A stretch of 45,986 nucleotides of DNA from an uncultured Verrucomicrobiota bacterium (GTDB taxonomy: Bacteria; Verrucomicrobiota; Verrucomicrobiia; Limisphaerales; CAIYYI01), in the NCBI GenBank assembly GCA_903930345.1, contig CAIYYI010000703.1:1-45986 (forward strand). The letters are read 5' to 3'. Each line of letters starts with the position of its first letter. The first letter of the stretch is position 1. The position numbers were made by a program, and so were the translations under genes. Shown one piece after another: positions 8,840-16,540 of this stretch. Under the pieces are notes generated by a model, which saw only the letters and a program-made list of their open reading frames with translations, made no database searches and was not told the origin of the DNA.

Positions 8840-9909
8840 TGCGCCAAAACGTTTTTCATGGTTTCACGGATCTGCTCCGGGGAAAGCGAGCGCTGCAGGC
8901 CCACGCACAGCAATTTGTCCCTGCCGACAGAGACCACTGCGTGGCGATGCAGTCCGCGCCCCTCCACCTCCTGCACCTGGCCGGCCACGAACTGCTCACC
9001 CATCTGGCGAAAGCTTTCCACCGTGGCCCGCATCCATTTGGACAGCGGCTCGGGGTTGTCCACCCCCCAGGTTTCCGGCGGCTTCTGGGCGTCCACCGGC
9101 AGATCCAGCACAAACTCGACGCCTTGGATACGGCCGATCGCCTGGGCCGGTGTGACCCTGGCGCGCCCTTCCTCCCCCTCCGCCGCGACCGGCATTTCCG
9201 CCGGGTTGCTGGCCTGGGACTCATCAATGCTCTGCGCGGCATCCAGCAGCAGACCCTGGTAGGAGTTGAAAATGGTGCGGGTGCGGGCGGTCTCGGCGGG
9301 CAGGCCCTCAAAGTTGCCCCCTTTCCAAGAGATGATCCGCTTAAACGCCTCTTCGCCCGTCATATCCCCCACCACCGAATCGATGATTTCCCCGTTTAAA
9401 ATCCAGATCCGGCCCTCGGATTGGCCGTTGGTGATTTTCAGGACCGTGGAGTTCTGGGACATGCACTCCAGTTGGATGAGATCCACCAGGCTTTTGCTTT
9501 GCACCCCGCGGAAGCCGCCCTGCTCCTCGCGCTCCAGCAGGGATTGGATGCACTCCATGAAAAGCTTGATCTCCTGCTCGTTGCCCGGTTTTTGCCAGAA
9601 CAGATCCACCCCCAGCGAATAGGCGCGGTTGCGGTATTGTTCGTCCATCACCGAGGTCATCACCACAATCCGGATCTGCGGAAAGCGGCGCCGCACAATG
9701 GAGAGCACCTGCAAGCCATCCATACGGGGCATGTTGAGGTCGGAGATCAGCAGGTTGAACGGCTCGGATTCGAGCATGGCAATGGCGCGCGCGCCGGAAT
9801 CGCAGGCGCGCACATCCGGCTGCTGCGGGAGGCTTTTCAGCAGGCCCTGATACACGTCCAACAGCTCTTGCTCGTCATCCAGCAGTAAAATCTTCTGAGT
9901 AGCGGGCAT
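8827..9909 (-). CDS. response regulator with PATAN (DUF4388) domain, 360 aa
   Basis: First gene of the leftward operon. The start MPATQKILLLDDEQ at 9909 begins exactly at the receiver domain. Upstream codons in the same frame cross the divergent promoter and are not coding. The receiver covers residues 6-125: acidic pair D11/D12, phospho-acceptor D57 (SDLNMPRMDG), T85 and K107. Residues 131-230 match the PATAN/DUF4388 adaptor pattern (GVQSKSLVDLIQLECM, then GRIWILNGEIIDS). The last 110 residues (about 250-360) form a separate domain ending FRQMGEQFV, HAVVSVGRDKLLCVG, which could be another roadblock-like fold. No DNA-binding domain is present, so output is probably by protein contact, as known for cyanobacterial PatA-type regulators in motility. 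The gene ends in TAG. Confidence 0.85.
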   Translation of the reverse strand: MPATQKILLLDDEQELLDVYQGLLKSLPQQPDVRACDSGARAIAMLESEPFNLLISDLNMPRMDGLQVLSIVRRRFPQIRIVVMTSVMDEQYRNRAYSLGVDLFWQKPGNEQEIKLFMECIQSLLEREEQGGFRGVQSKSLVDLIQLECMSQNSTVLKITNGQSEGRIWILNGEIIDSVVGDMTGEEAFKRIISWKGGNFEGLPAETARTRTIFNSYQGLLLDAAQSIDESQASNPAEMPVAAEGEEGRARVTPAQAIGRIQGVEFVLDLPVDAQKPPETWGVDNPEPLSKWMRATVESFRQMGEQFVAGQVQEVEGRGLHRHAVVSVGRDKLLCVGLQRSLSPEQIRETMKNVLAQWAS

Positions 9910-9989
9910 AGGAAACTCGATCTCACCGTATGGCCGTCCTCGACCATGAAACCCGTTCGCGTCAAAAAATGCAAGCGTGCTGATTTCTA

Positions 9990-10031
9990 TCGACTTATTT
10001 AAGTTCCTCTGGCATAATCTTATTCCAGAGG
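9990..10031 (+). promoter_or_regulatory. candidate sigma-70 promoter with overlapping inverted repeat
   Basis: TCGACT (9990-9995), 17 bases, then CATAAT (10013-10018) gives well-spaced -35 and -10 boxes for the rightward mglA operon. An inverted repeat CCTCTGG (10006-10012) / CCAGAGG (10025-10031) frames the -10 box. The right arm supplies GAGG seven bases ahead of the ATG at 10039. The repeat could be an operator, or a leader hairpin that hides the ribosome binding site. The boxes are read by eye, not tested. Confidence 0.5.
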
Positions 10032-10038
10032 ACAGGCA

Positions 10039-11739
10039 ATGTTTGGCTTTATAAAGAACCTTTTCAAGTCGGGCGGCGAAGCGCCCCAAACGCAGGCCCC
10101 AACCCCCAAGCCGAATGATCCGGTCGCGCCAACGCCAGCGCCCGCCGCCGCTCCGGCCAAGAACCCGACGGCCAGCCCCCCGCCCGCCGCTCCGCCGGCC
10201 CCCAAACCGGTCGGATTGGATCCTGCCGACACGGTGGAACTGCCGGTCAGAACCCTCGTCGCCAGACTGCCCGAAGCCGTGCGCGATAAAGTCACTAAAT
10301 CCTCTGGCAAAGCAAATTACAAAGTTCAAAAAAGCCGGGTGATGGCCCAAATGCCCTCCGGCGCCGTCAAGTTCACCTACGCTGAATTACGTTCCTTCAA
10401 TGGCGAGTTGTTCCCGGCGGTGGCCGAGGAGACGACCGTGACCGTGGAAGTGCCCCTGGCGGATCTGATCGCCAAGCTGGGCGCGTCCGCCTTCCCGTTG
10501 CGGCCCGGCCAAAAACGGGTGGAGGTTCCCGCTGATGTCACCGGCCTGTTTGGCACCACCGGTGCTCCCGTCAATGCCCCGCACACCACCGTCATCGGGG
10601 TGGCGCCGGTGGAAACCCCCAATCGTGAGGCCATCTCCACCCCGGCCCCGGAGCCGGCCCCGGCCCCCACTCCCGCACCGGTGGTCCCGGCCCCCAAACC
10701 GGCGGCTCCTCCCGCAGCAGCTCCGGCTCCCACGCCCGAACCCGAACCGGAGGTGCGCGCACCACTGGCGATTTCCCAGGAAATGCGGGAGATGATGTCC
10801 GCCTCCGCGAGCGCCGCCAAACCGGTCGCCCCCAAACCGGCGGCTCCGGAACCGGCCCCCGTGCCCAAGCTGAGCCTCGCCCCAACCCCGGCGGCCCCGG
10901 CAGCGTCAGCGGTGGCCGCGCCGGCGGGATTGATCGCGGTCACGCTTGCCCAGGTGAGCGAAAACTGGCCGGAGGCGGTCAGGCAGGAGATCGCCCGGGA
11001 CGGTCTGGCCGGTGCCACACTCTGGCTGCCCGGCGACGACGTGGGCAAGGGATTGAAATTCGGCAAGGTGGCCTTCACCTGGAGGCAATTGCGCGCCACG
11101 GTGCAGCCGGCGGAACCCACCAACCCCACCGCCATGGGCGACACCAGTGTGGAATTGCCGCTCAAGGTGATCGCGCCGCTGTACATGAAGAATTACAAGC
11201 CGGCCCAGCCGCAGAAGAAGCTGGCGGTGGACGAGCAGATTCCCGACATGTTTGCGGCCGGCCGGGCGGCCGCCCCGGCCCCGGTGGCCGCGCCCACTCC
11301 CGCCGCCGCCCCCCCGCCCTCTCCGGCGGCCCCGGCCCCGGTCACCACCTCCGCCTTGGGCCAGCTTTTTGGCCAGCCCGCAAAAGCGGTCTGGACACCC
11401 GGTGAGATCACGCAGAAACTCACCGCCCTGCCCGGGGTGGCGGGGGCGCTCATCGCCCTGCAGGATGGTTTGCTGGTGGCGGCCCATCTGCCGGCCCCGC
11501 TCAAGGGCGAGACTTGCGCGGCCATGCTGGCGCAGATGTTCGGCCGGGTGAGCCAGTGCGGGGGCGAGCTGAACCTCGGGGAAGTCACCACCCTGCAGTT
11601 CGTGGCGAAACAGGCGCCCTGGCAGGTCAGCAAGATCGGCACCCTCCTGCTCGCGGTCCAGGGGCGGGCCTCGGAGGCGTTGCCAGAGGCGCAGTTGAAA
11701 GTGGTGGTGGAAGAACTTGCACGGCAGAACAAAAAGTAA
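10039..11739 (+). CDS. Pro/Ala-rich protein with duplicated unnamed domain and C-terminal roadblock domain, 566 aa
   Basis: First gene of the rightward operon. After an amphipathic tip (MFGFIKNLFKSGG) the protein alternates Pro/Ala-rich linkers (about 15-60, 172-295, 406-440) with folded parts. Two of these, residues 64-171 and 298-405, are copies of one domain. They share PEAVRDKV/PEAVRQEI, VKFTYAELRS/VAFTWRQLRA, VEVPLADLI/VELPLKVIA and a closing VPADVTGLF/VDEQIPDMF. I do not know a name for it. Residues 450-566 fit a roadblock/LC7 domain (EITQKLTALPGVAGALIALQ, DGLLVAAHLP, GTLLLAVQGR), the class that partners MglA- and Rag-type GTPases. It ends 12 bases before mglA. A scaffold or GTPase regulator role is inferred. 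Confidence 0.8.
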   Translation: MFGFIKNLFKSGGEAPQTQAPTPKPNDPVAPTPAPAAAPAKNPTASPPPAAPPAPKPVGLDPADTVELPVRTLVARLPEAVRDKVTKSSGKANYKVQKSRVMAQMPSGAVKFTYAELRSFNGELFPAVAEETTVTVEVPLADLIAKLGASAFPLRPGQKRVEVPADVTGLFGTTGAPVNAPHTTVIGVAPVETPNREAISTPAPEPAPAPTPAPVVPAPKPAAPPAAAPAPTPEPEPEVRAPLAISQEMREMMSASASAAKPVAPKPAAPEPAPVPKLSLAPTPAAPAASAVAAPAGLIAVTLAQVSENWPEAVRQEIARDGLAGATLWLPGDDVGKGLKFGKVAFTWRQLRATVQPAEPTNPTAMGDTSVELPLKVIAPLYMKNYKPAQPQKKLAVDEQIPDMFAAGRAAAPAPVAAPTPAAAPPPSPAAPAPVTTSALGQLFGQPAKAVWTPGEITQKLTALPGVAGALIALQDGLLVAAHLPAPLKGETCAAMLAQMFGRVSQCGGELNLGEVTTLQFVAKQAPWQVSKIGTLLLAVQGRASEALPEAQLKVVVEELARQNKK

Positions 11740-11751
11740 TCTTTTCAGACT

Positions 11752-12366
11752 ATGGCTATCATTAATCAGGCAACCAAAGAACTGCAGGTTAAGATCGTCT
11801 ATTACGGTCCGGCCAAGTGTGGCAAAACCACCAATCTGGAGCAGGTCCATGCCAACGTGCAGGTGGCCAATGCGGAGAACAAGGGCAAGATGGTCTCGCT
11901 GGCCACCAGCTCGGACCGCACGCTCTTCTTCGACTTCTTCCCGCTGGAGGCGATGGCCATCAAGGGATTCAAGACGAAGTTCCAGCTCTACACCGTGCCC
12001 GGGCAGGTGATCTACAACACCACCCGCCAGCTCGTGCTGCGCGGCGTGGATGGCATCGTGTTTGTGGCGGACTCCCAGTACGACAAGATGGCGGAGAATG
12101 TGGAGAGCTTCCAGAACCTGATCGACAACCTCAAGACCCAGAAACTGAAGCTGGAGGACATCCCCTACGTGCTGCAGTACAACAAGCGGGACATGCCCAA
12201 CGTGGCGCCGGTCGAGTACATGGAGTACCTGCTGAACAACCGCGATGTCCAGGTGCCCTCCTTCACCTCCACCGCCAGCAAGTGTGAGGGCGTGTTTGAG
12301 ACGTTGAACATGATCACGCGGATTCTGCTCCACAAGTTCATCAACGACGGCGGACGCAGGTCCTGA
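11752..12366 (+). CDS. mglA: MglA-type small Ras-like GTPase, 204 aa
   Basis: GTPase switch of the MglA family, which sets cell polarity and motility in Myxococcus. Motifs: P-loop GPAKCGKTTN at 19-28, SSDRTLFFDFFPLE at 53-66 (the MglA switch region), TVPGQ at 81-85 replacing the usual DTAG, VADSQYDKM at 105-113, NKRD at 144-147 and TASK at 174-177. Length equals that of MglA (about 195 aa). The stop lies four bases before the roadblock-CDGSH gene. In Myxococcus a roadblock protein (MglB) is its GTPase-activating partner. Here the flanking genes both encode proteins with actual or likely roadblock domains, so they are the natural partners. What process it controls in this organism is unknown. 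Confidence 0.93.
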   Translation: MAIINQATKELQVKIVYYGPAKCGKTTNLEQVHANVQVANAENKGKMVSLATSSDRTLFFDFFPLEAMAIKGFKTKFQLYTVPGQVIYNTTRQLVLRGVDGIVFVADSQYDKMAENVESFQNLIDNLKTQKLKLEDIPYVLQYNKRDMPNVAPVEYMEYLLNNRDVQVPSFTSTASKCEGVFETLNMITRILLHKFINDGGRRS

Positions 12367-12370
12367 TGCT

Positions 12371-13231
12371 ATGTCTGATTTTCCTCAATTGACCGAGGAG
12401 GATTTCCAGCAGTTTGACCAACTCCTGCACGACCTCCTGGCCAAGAGCGAGGCCAACCTGGCGCTGATTGTCGAAAAGGCGGGCCACCTCATCCACCAGT
12501 GTGGCGATCCCGGCCCGTCGGATCCCACGCTGCTGGCGACCCTCGCCTCCAACGCCTACAATGCCACGGCGTTCATGGCCAACCTCAGCGGGGAATCCGC
12601 GTTCAGCGACATGTACCAGCAGGGCGAGCTGTTCAGCACCCTCATCATGAACATCGACGAGCATTGTCTGCTCGTCATCATTTTCAACGCCCACCTCGCG
12701 GTCGGCGCCGTAAAGTATTACGCCAAAACCACGATTTCCCTGGTCGCCAAACAGCTTGCCCGGGCCGAGGAGCGCGCCCCCGGCGTGGGCTTTGATCTCA
12801 CGGATCTGAATGTGACCGATGCCAAGGCCCTCTTCCTGCGGAAGGATGCCCCGGAGGAGGATCCGGCCGCCCTGGCCAATGCGGGCACGGCCGCCTTCAT
12901 CCCGGCAGCCGTTCCAGAACCCGAACCACCCGTGGCGCTGGCTCCGGAACCCGAGCCCCCGTCGGCACCCGTCCCCACGCTCCCGGTGGAGGATCCCGAC
13001 CAGGTGGTGGTGGCCAAGGCGGGTCCGTTCATCACGCCGGTCACGCCCGGCACCTATTATTGGTGTTCCTGCGGCCGTTCCCTGGTGCAGCCGTTCTGTG
13101 ATGGCTCCCACGCCGGCACCCGCTTCCAGCCGCTGGCGGTGGAAATCACGAACGAGCAGAAACGCGCCTTCTGCGGCTGCAAGCACAGCCAACACCCGCC
13201 GTTCTGCGACGGGGCGCACAATCGACATTAG
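12371..13231 (+). CDS. roadblock/LC7-like protein fused to two CDGSH iron-sulfur motifs, 286 aa
   Basis: Probable GTPase partner with a metal-cluster module. Residues about 10-135 resemble an MglB-like roadblock domain (FDQLLHDLLAKSEANLALIVEKAGHLIHQCG, given here as positions 15-45, then HCLLVIIFNAHLAVGAVKYYAK at 98-119). A Pro/Glu linker (160-208) follows. The C-terminal 70 residues carry two full CDGSH motifs of pattern C-x-C-x2-S-x3-P-x-C-D-G-[SA]-H. The first is C232, C234, C243, H247 (ending PFCDGSH). The second is C268, C270, C279, H283 (ending PFCDGAH). Each should bind one 2Fe-2S cluster, as in MiNT/type 3 bacterial CDGSH proteins. Its start is four bases after mglA, so the two are cotranscribed. 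I know of no described roadblock-CDGSH fusion. It converges on parA 17 bases away and ends in TAG. Confidence 0.88.
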   Translation: MSDFPQLTEEDFQQFDQLLHDLLAKSEANLALIVEKAGHLIHQCGDPGPSDPTLLATLASNAYNATAFMANLSGESAFSDMYQQGELFSTLIMNIDEHCLLVIIFNAHLAVGAVKYYAKTTISLVAKQLARAEERAPGVGFDLTDLNVTDAKALFLRKDAPEEDPAALANAGTAAFIPAAVPEPEPPVALAPEPEPPSAPVPTLPVEDPDQVVVAKAGPFITPVTPGTYYWCSCGRSLVQPFCDGSHAGTRFQPLAVEITNEQKRAFCGCKHSQHPPFCDGAHNRH

Positions 13232-13248
13232 TCGGGGGGGAGGATCTC

Positions 13249-14022
13249 TTAACTGATCCGTTTCACGAATTCCTGGGCCGCCAGTTGGTAGGCGGCCGTG
13301 CCGGCGCTGTATTTGTCGTAGTAGAGGATCGGCTTGCCAAAGCTGGGGGCCTCGGCCAGCCGGGTGGTGCGCGGCACCACGGTCTCAAAAACAACCTCCC
13401 CGAAGTGCTGCCTCACCTCCCCCACCACCTGGTGCGAAAGGTTCGTCCGGCTGTCAAACATGGTCATGAGGATGCCCAGCAGGTGCAGCCGGGGGTTCAC
13501 GCCATTGTCCCGCAACTGATTGACCACCCGGGTGAGCATGGAGACCCCCTCCAGGGCGTAATACTCGCATTGCAGCGGCACCAGCAACCCATCCGCCGCC
13601 GCAAAGGCGTTCAGCGTCAGCAACGCCAGGGAAGGCGGGCAATCAATGATGATCACATCGGCCCGGCCGCTCTCGGCCACGGGCCGCAGCAATCCGTTCA
13701 GGCGGTGGAGGTGATTCTCCATGCGGGCCAATTCCAGGTCCGCGCCGCAGAGATCCACCTCGCTCGGCACCAGCTCCAGGTTGGCGAAGGCGGTGGCCTG
13801 GATCTTGTCAGCCAGCGTCCCTTCGCCCAGCAGGGGGCGGTAGGAGCTGGCTCCGGGAGTCTTCTCAAACCCCAGCCCGCTGGTGGCGTTGGCCTGGGGA
13901 TCCAGGTCCACCAGCAGCACTTTCAGCCCGCTGGCAGCCACGCAGGCGGACAAATTCACCGCGGTGGTGGTTTTACCCACCCCGCCTTTCTGGTTGGCCA
14001 CGGCGATGATCTTGGTCGGCAC
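13249..14022 (-). CDS. ParA family ATPase, 257 aa
   Basis: Deviant Walker-A ATPase of the ParA/Soj type. KGGVGKTT at 12-19, LLVDLDPQANATSGLG near 36-51 and VIIIDCPPSLALLTLNA near 126 are all present. The start is GTG at 14022 (reading M-PTKIIAVANQ). The size matches chromosomal Soj. No parB follows: downstream on this strand is the 3' end of the roadblock-CDGSH gene. An unpaired ParA can be the chromosome ParA with parB elsewhere, or an orphan positioning ATPase (MipZ/PomZ-like roles). Its neighbour mglA makes a polar-positioning role worth considering, but that is inference only. Confidence 0.88.
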   Translation of the reverse strand: MPTKIIAVANQKGGVGKTTTAVNLSACVAASGLKVLLVDLDPQANATSGLGFEKTPGASSYRPLLGEGTLADKIQATAFANLELVPSEVDLCGADLELARMENHLHRLNGLLRPVAESGRADVIIIDCPPSLALLTLNAFAAADGLLVPLQCEYYALEGVSMLTRVVNQLRDNGVNPRLHLLGILMTMFDSRTNLSHQVVGEVRQHFGEVVFETVVPRTTRLAEAPSFGKPILYYDKYSAGTAAYQLAAQEFVKRIS

Positions 14023-14156
14023 AGCGATGATTTAAGGGAACCGGGCGGGGAAGTGCAAGGTTGGTTTGCGTCGGGTTATCCCCAGGCGCAAAATATTCCC
14101 GCCGTTTGCGCTCACTTTAGCTGGATTTTGTCCGCTTCCGGGTGCATATTTGCCCC

Positions 14157-14513
14157 ATGAAATTCATTCTCTCGACGCACAATGTGACACTGACCAAGGC
14201 GATTGAGGATCATATCCTCACCCGCATTGAGAAGCTGGAGCATTTCGAGAAGTGGGCCGTGGACGCACGGGTGACCCTGGAACATGACAACACCAAGGTG
14301 CCGGCCAAGCAATTTGCATGCTCGGTGCGCCTCGGCGTGCGGGGCCCCGACCTTTTCGCCGAGGATCGCGATGCCGATCTGTACGCGGCAATCGACAAGG
14401 TGGCCAAGAAAATCGAGCAGCAGATCCGCAAACGCCATGGCAAGAAGATCGCCAAGAAACAAACCGAGGGCGCTCGCTCCAAGAAGGTGCGCCAGGAAAC
14501 CGAAGCGGAATGA
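14157..14513 (+). CDS. hpf: ribosome hibernation-promoting factor, short form, 118 aa
   Basis: HPF/YfiA family protein that binds the 30S subunit and stabilises inactive ribosomes. I chose the ATG at 14157 (MKFILSTHNVTLTKAIEDHI), since the five extra residues from an upstream in-frame ATG are not part of the family pattern. The beta-alpha-beta-beta-beta-alpha core covers residues 1-95 (RIEKLEHFEKWAVDARVTLE, then DRDADLYAAIDKVAKKIEQQ). A Lys/Arg-rich tail follows (KRHGKKIAKKQTEGARSKK). The long-form dimerisation domain is absent. The stop overlaps the next start as ATGA, so it is coupled to the amidohydrolase gene. Confidence 0.9.
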   Translation: MKFILSTHNVTLTKAIEDHILTRIEKLEHFEKWAVDARVTLEHDNTKVPAKQFACSVRLGVRGPDLFAEDRDADLYAAIDKVAKKIEQQIRKRHGKKIAKKQTEGARSKKVRQETEAE

Positions 14514-15802
14514 CCGGGCGGCGGGCTTTGGTGCTCCGCGCCCGGGTGCTGGTGACCGTGCAGCGTCCCCCCTTGGATGATGGCGCGGTGGTCATCCGCA
14601 ATGGCCGTGTCGCTGCCGTCGGCCGGTGGCGCGGGCTGCGTTCCCAATGGGGTGGTGAAACCGTGGTGGATCTCGGTGAGCGCGTGCTCCTGCCCGGGCT
14701 GGTCAACTCCCATTGCCACTGTGATTACACCGATATGGCGGGCGAGATAGCCCCCACCCGCGATTTTGCCGACTGGATCAAATGCATCACCGCCCTCAAG
14801 GCGGCCTGGAGCTACTCCGAATTCGCCCAATCCTGGCTCAATGGTGCCCGCATGCTGGCCCGCACCGGCACCACCACCGTGGCGGATATTGAGGCGGTGC
14901 CGGAATTGCTGCCCGAGGTCTGGGCAGCCACCCCGCTGCGGGTCTTCTCCTTCCTGGAGATGACAGGCATCCGCAGCCGCCGCCCCCCGGAGGACATCCT
15001 GGCCGAGGCGCAGGCCCGCTTGGCCGAACTTCCCACCGGACGCGGCGGGTGCGGCTTCTCCCCCCACGCCCCCTACTCCACCACGCCCGAGCTGCTGCGC
15101 CTGACGGCCGCCGCCGCCCGGAGGCAAAAACGCCGGGTGGTCATCCATGTGGCGGAATCCCGGCTGGAAGCCGAAATGTTCCTGCTTCGGCGCGGGCACC
15201 TGTTTGATTTCATGGAACGTAACCAGCGGGATATGCGGGATTGCGGCGGGGTCTCGCCGGTGCAGCACCTGGAACGTAACCGTTTGCTGGCATCCAACAC
15301 CCTGGCCATCCATGCCAATTATCTGGAGCCGGGGGATGCCGCCACCCTGGCCCGGCGGCGAGCGCACGTGGTGCATTGCCCCCGCAGCCACGCCTATTTT
15401 TCCCATCACCCCTTCCCGCTCCCCGAACTGGCGGCGGCGGGGGTGAACCTCTGCCTCGGCACCGATAGCCTGGCCACCACCAAAACGCCATGGCGCGGCC
15501 GGGTGGTGCTGAGCATGTTTGACGAGCTGCGGGCCTTCGTGAGCGCCTTTCCGGATGTGCCGCCCACCACCGTGCTGGAAATGGCCACCCGCAACGGAGC
15601 CCGCGCCCTCGGCCTCTCCGGCAAGGCCGGAGAAATCAAACCGCGGGCCTGGGCGGATATGATCGCCCTGCCCTTCAAGGGGCGCACCGCCGCGGTGCTG
15701 GAGGCGATTGTCCAGCACAGCGGGGAGGTGGACGCCAGCCTGATCGACGGACAATGGGTAGTGTCCCCACCCGGGCTCGACGAAACCGCCCCCACCCTTT
15801 AA
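14510..15802 (+). CDS. metal-dependent amidohydrolase (aminofutalosine deaminase-like), 430 aa
   Basis: TIM-barrel deaminase of the cytosine deaminase/chlorohydrolase group. The start at 14510 overlaps the hpf stop (ATGA). Earlier in-frame starts lie inside hpf. Metal-site motifs are PGLVNSHCHCDYTD (H-x-H), FSPHAPYSTT, VIHVAES, AIHANYL and LCLGTDSLAT (final Asp). VVHCPRSHAYFSHHPFPL together with GTTTVADIEAVPELL is the style of MqnX-like aminofutalosine deaminases of the futalosine menaquinone route. That assignment is plausible but not proven, and a generic nucleobase or guanine deaminase is possible. It sits ten bases before an SDR gene, in one run with bioF. Confidence 0.78.
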   Translation: MTGRRALVLRARVLVTVQRPPLDDGAVVIRNGRVAAVGRWRGLRSQWGGETVVDLGERVLLPGLVNSHCHCDYTDMAGEIAPTRDFADWIKCITALKAAWSYSEFAQSWLNGARMLARTGTTTVADIEAVPELLPEVWAATPLRVFSFLEMTGIRSRRPPEDILAEAQARLAELPTGRGGCGFSPHAPYSTTPELLRLTAAAARRQKRRVVIHVAESRLEAEMFLLRRGHLFDFMERNQRDMRDCGGVSPVQHLERNRLLASNTLAIHANYLEPGDAATLARRRAHVVHCPRSHAYFSHHPFPLPELAAAGVNLCLGTDSLATTKTPWRGRVVLSMFDELRAFVSAFPDVPPTTVLEMATRNGARALGLSGKAGEIKPRAWADMIALPFKGRTAAVLEAIVQHSGEVDASLIDGQWVVSPPGLDETAPTL

Positions 15803-15812
15803 GCTTGCCGCC

Positions 15813-16532
15813 ATGCCAGCGTTGGATCACCAAACCCGCGCGGTGCTCATCACCGGCGCGGCGGGCGGCCTCGGCCAGGAGCTGACCTGCGGCTTTGCCG
15901 CCGCCGGCTGGCGCGTGCTGGCCGGTTATCACCACCAATTGCCCCCCGCCGCCACCGGCGTGCAGCCGGTCCGGCTGGATGTGACGGACACCGCCTCAGT
16001 GGCGGAAGCTTTCCAGACCGTCGCGGCGCAGCCCGGCCTGGCCGCCGTGGTGAACAACGCCGGTCTGACGGCCGATCAGCCCCTCTGGCAACTGGGGGAG
16101 GCGGAATGGGACCGGGTGCAGCAGGTGAATCTGCGCGGCGTCTTCCTGGTCTGCAGGGCGGCCGCCCCGCTCCTGGCCGCGCGCGGCGGCGGCCATATCC
16201 TCAACCTTTCCAGCCACAGTGGGCGGGTGGGTGCCCGCGGGCAGGCCAATTACGCCGCCGCCAAGGCCGGCGTAATCGGCCTCACGCAATCGCTCGCGCG
16301 CGAACTCGGCCCGCAGAACATCCGCGTGAACGCGGTTTTGCCAGGCGTCCTGCCCACCCCCATGACCGCCGGGCTCACACCGGAACAATTGGCGGCCTTT
16401 GCCCGCGCCAACGCGCTCAACCGGCTCAACGACCCGGCGGAGGTGGCGCGGTTCCTCGTGTTTTTGACCACCCTGGCCAACGTCTCCGGGCAGGTTTTCC
16501 AGCTCGACAGCCGCGTGACCCCCTGGACCTGA
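15813..16532 (+). CDS. short-chain dehydrogenase/reductase (FabG-like), 239 aa
   Basis: NAD(P)-dependent SDR with a complete classical site: TGAAGGLG at 14-21 for cofactor binding, VNNAG, the catalytic Ser in LNLSSHSGRV, and YAAAK with catalytic Tyr and Lys. The IRVNAVLPGVLPTPMT stretch and the length fit 3-oxoacyl-ACP reductases. It lies ten bases after the amidohydrolase and eight bases before bioF. That position suggests a role in making or reducing the pimeloyl-type acyl chain that BioF uses, but no sequence feature proves it. A general alcohol/keto reductase is the alternative. Confidence 0.8.
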   Translation: MPALDHQTRAVLITGAAGGLGQELTCGFAAAGWRVLAGYHHQLPPAATGVQPVRLDVTDTASVAEAFQTVAAQPGLAAVVNNAGLTADQPLWQLGEAEWDRVQQVNLRGVFLVCRAAAPLLAARGGGHILNLSSHSGRVGARGQANYAAAKAGVIGLTQSLARELGPQNIRVNAVLPGVLPTPMTAGLTPEQLAAFARANALNRLNDPAEVARFLVFLTTLANVSGQVFQLDSRVTPWT

Positions 16533-16540
16533 GCAATCCC

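Noticed and set aside
13232..14156. A complete parABS locus.
   Set aside because: No ParB-like gene flanks parA. I noticed no parS-like palindrome by eye, although a systematic search was not possible.
16106..16540. An N-terminal extension of BioF starting at 16106.
   Set aside because: It is an off-frame reading of the SDR gene. The BioF family pattern begins at the ATG at 16541.
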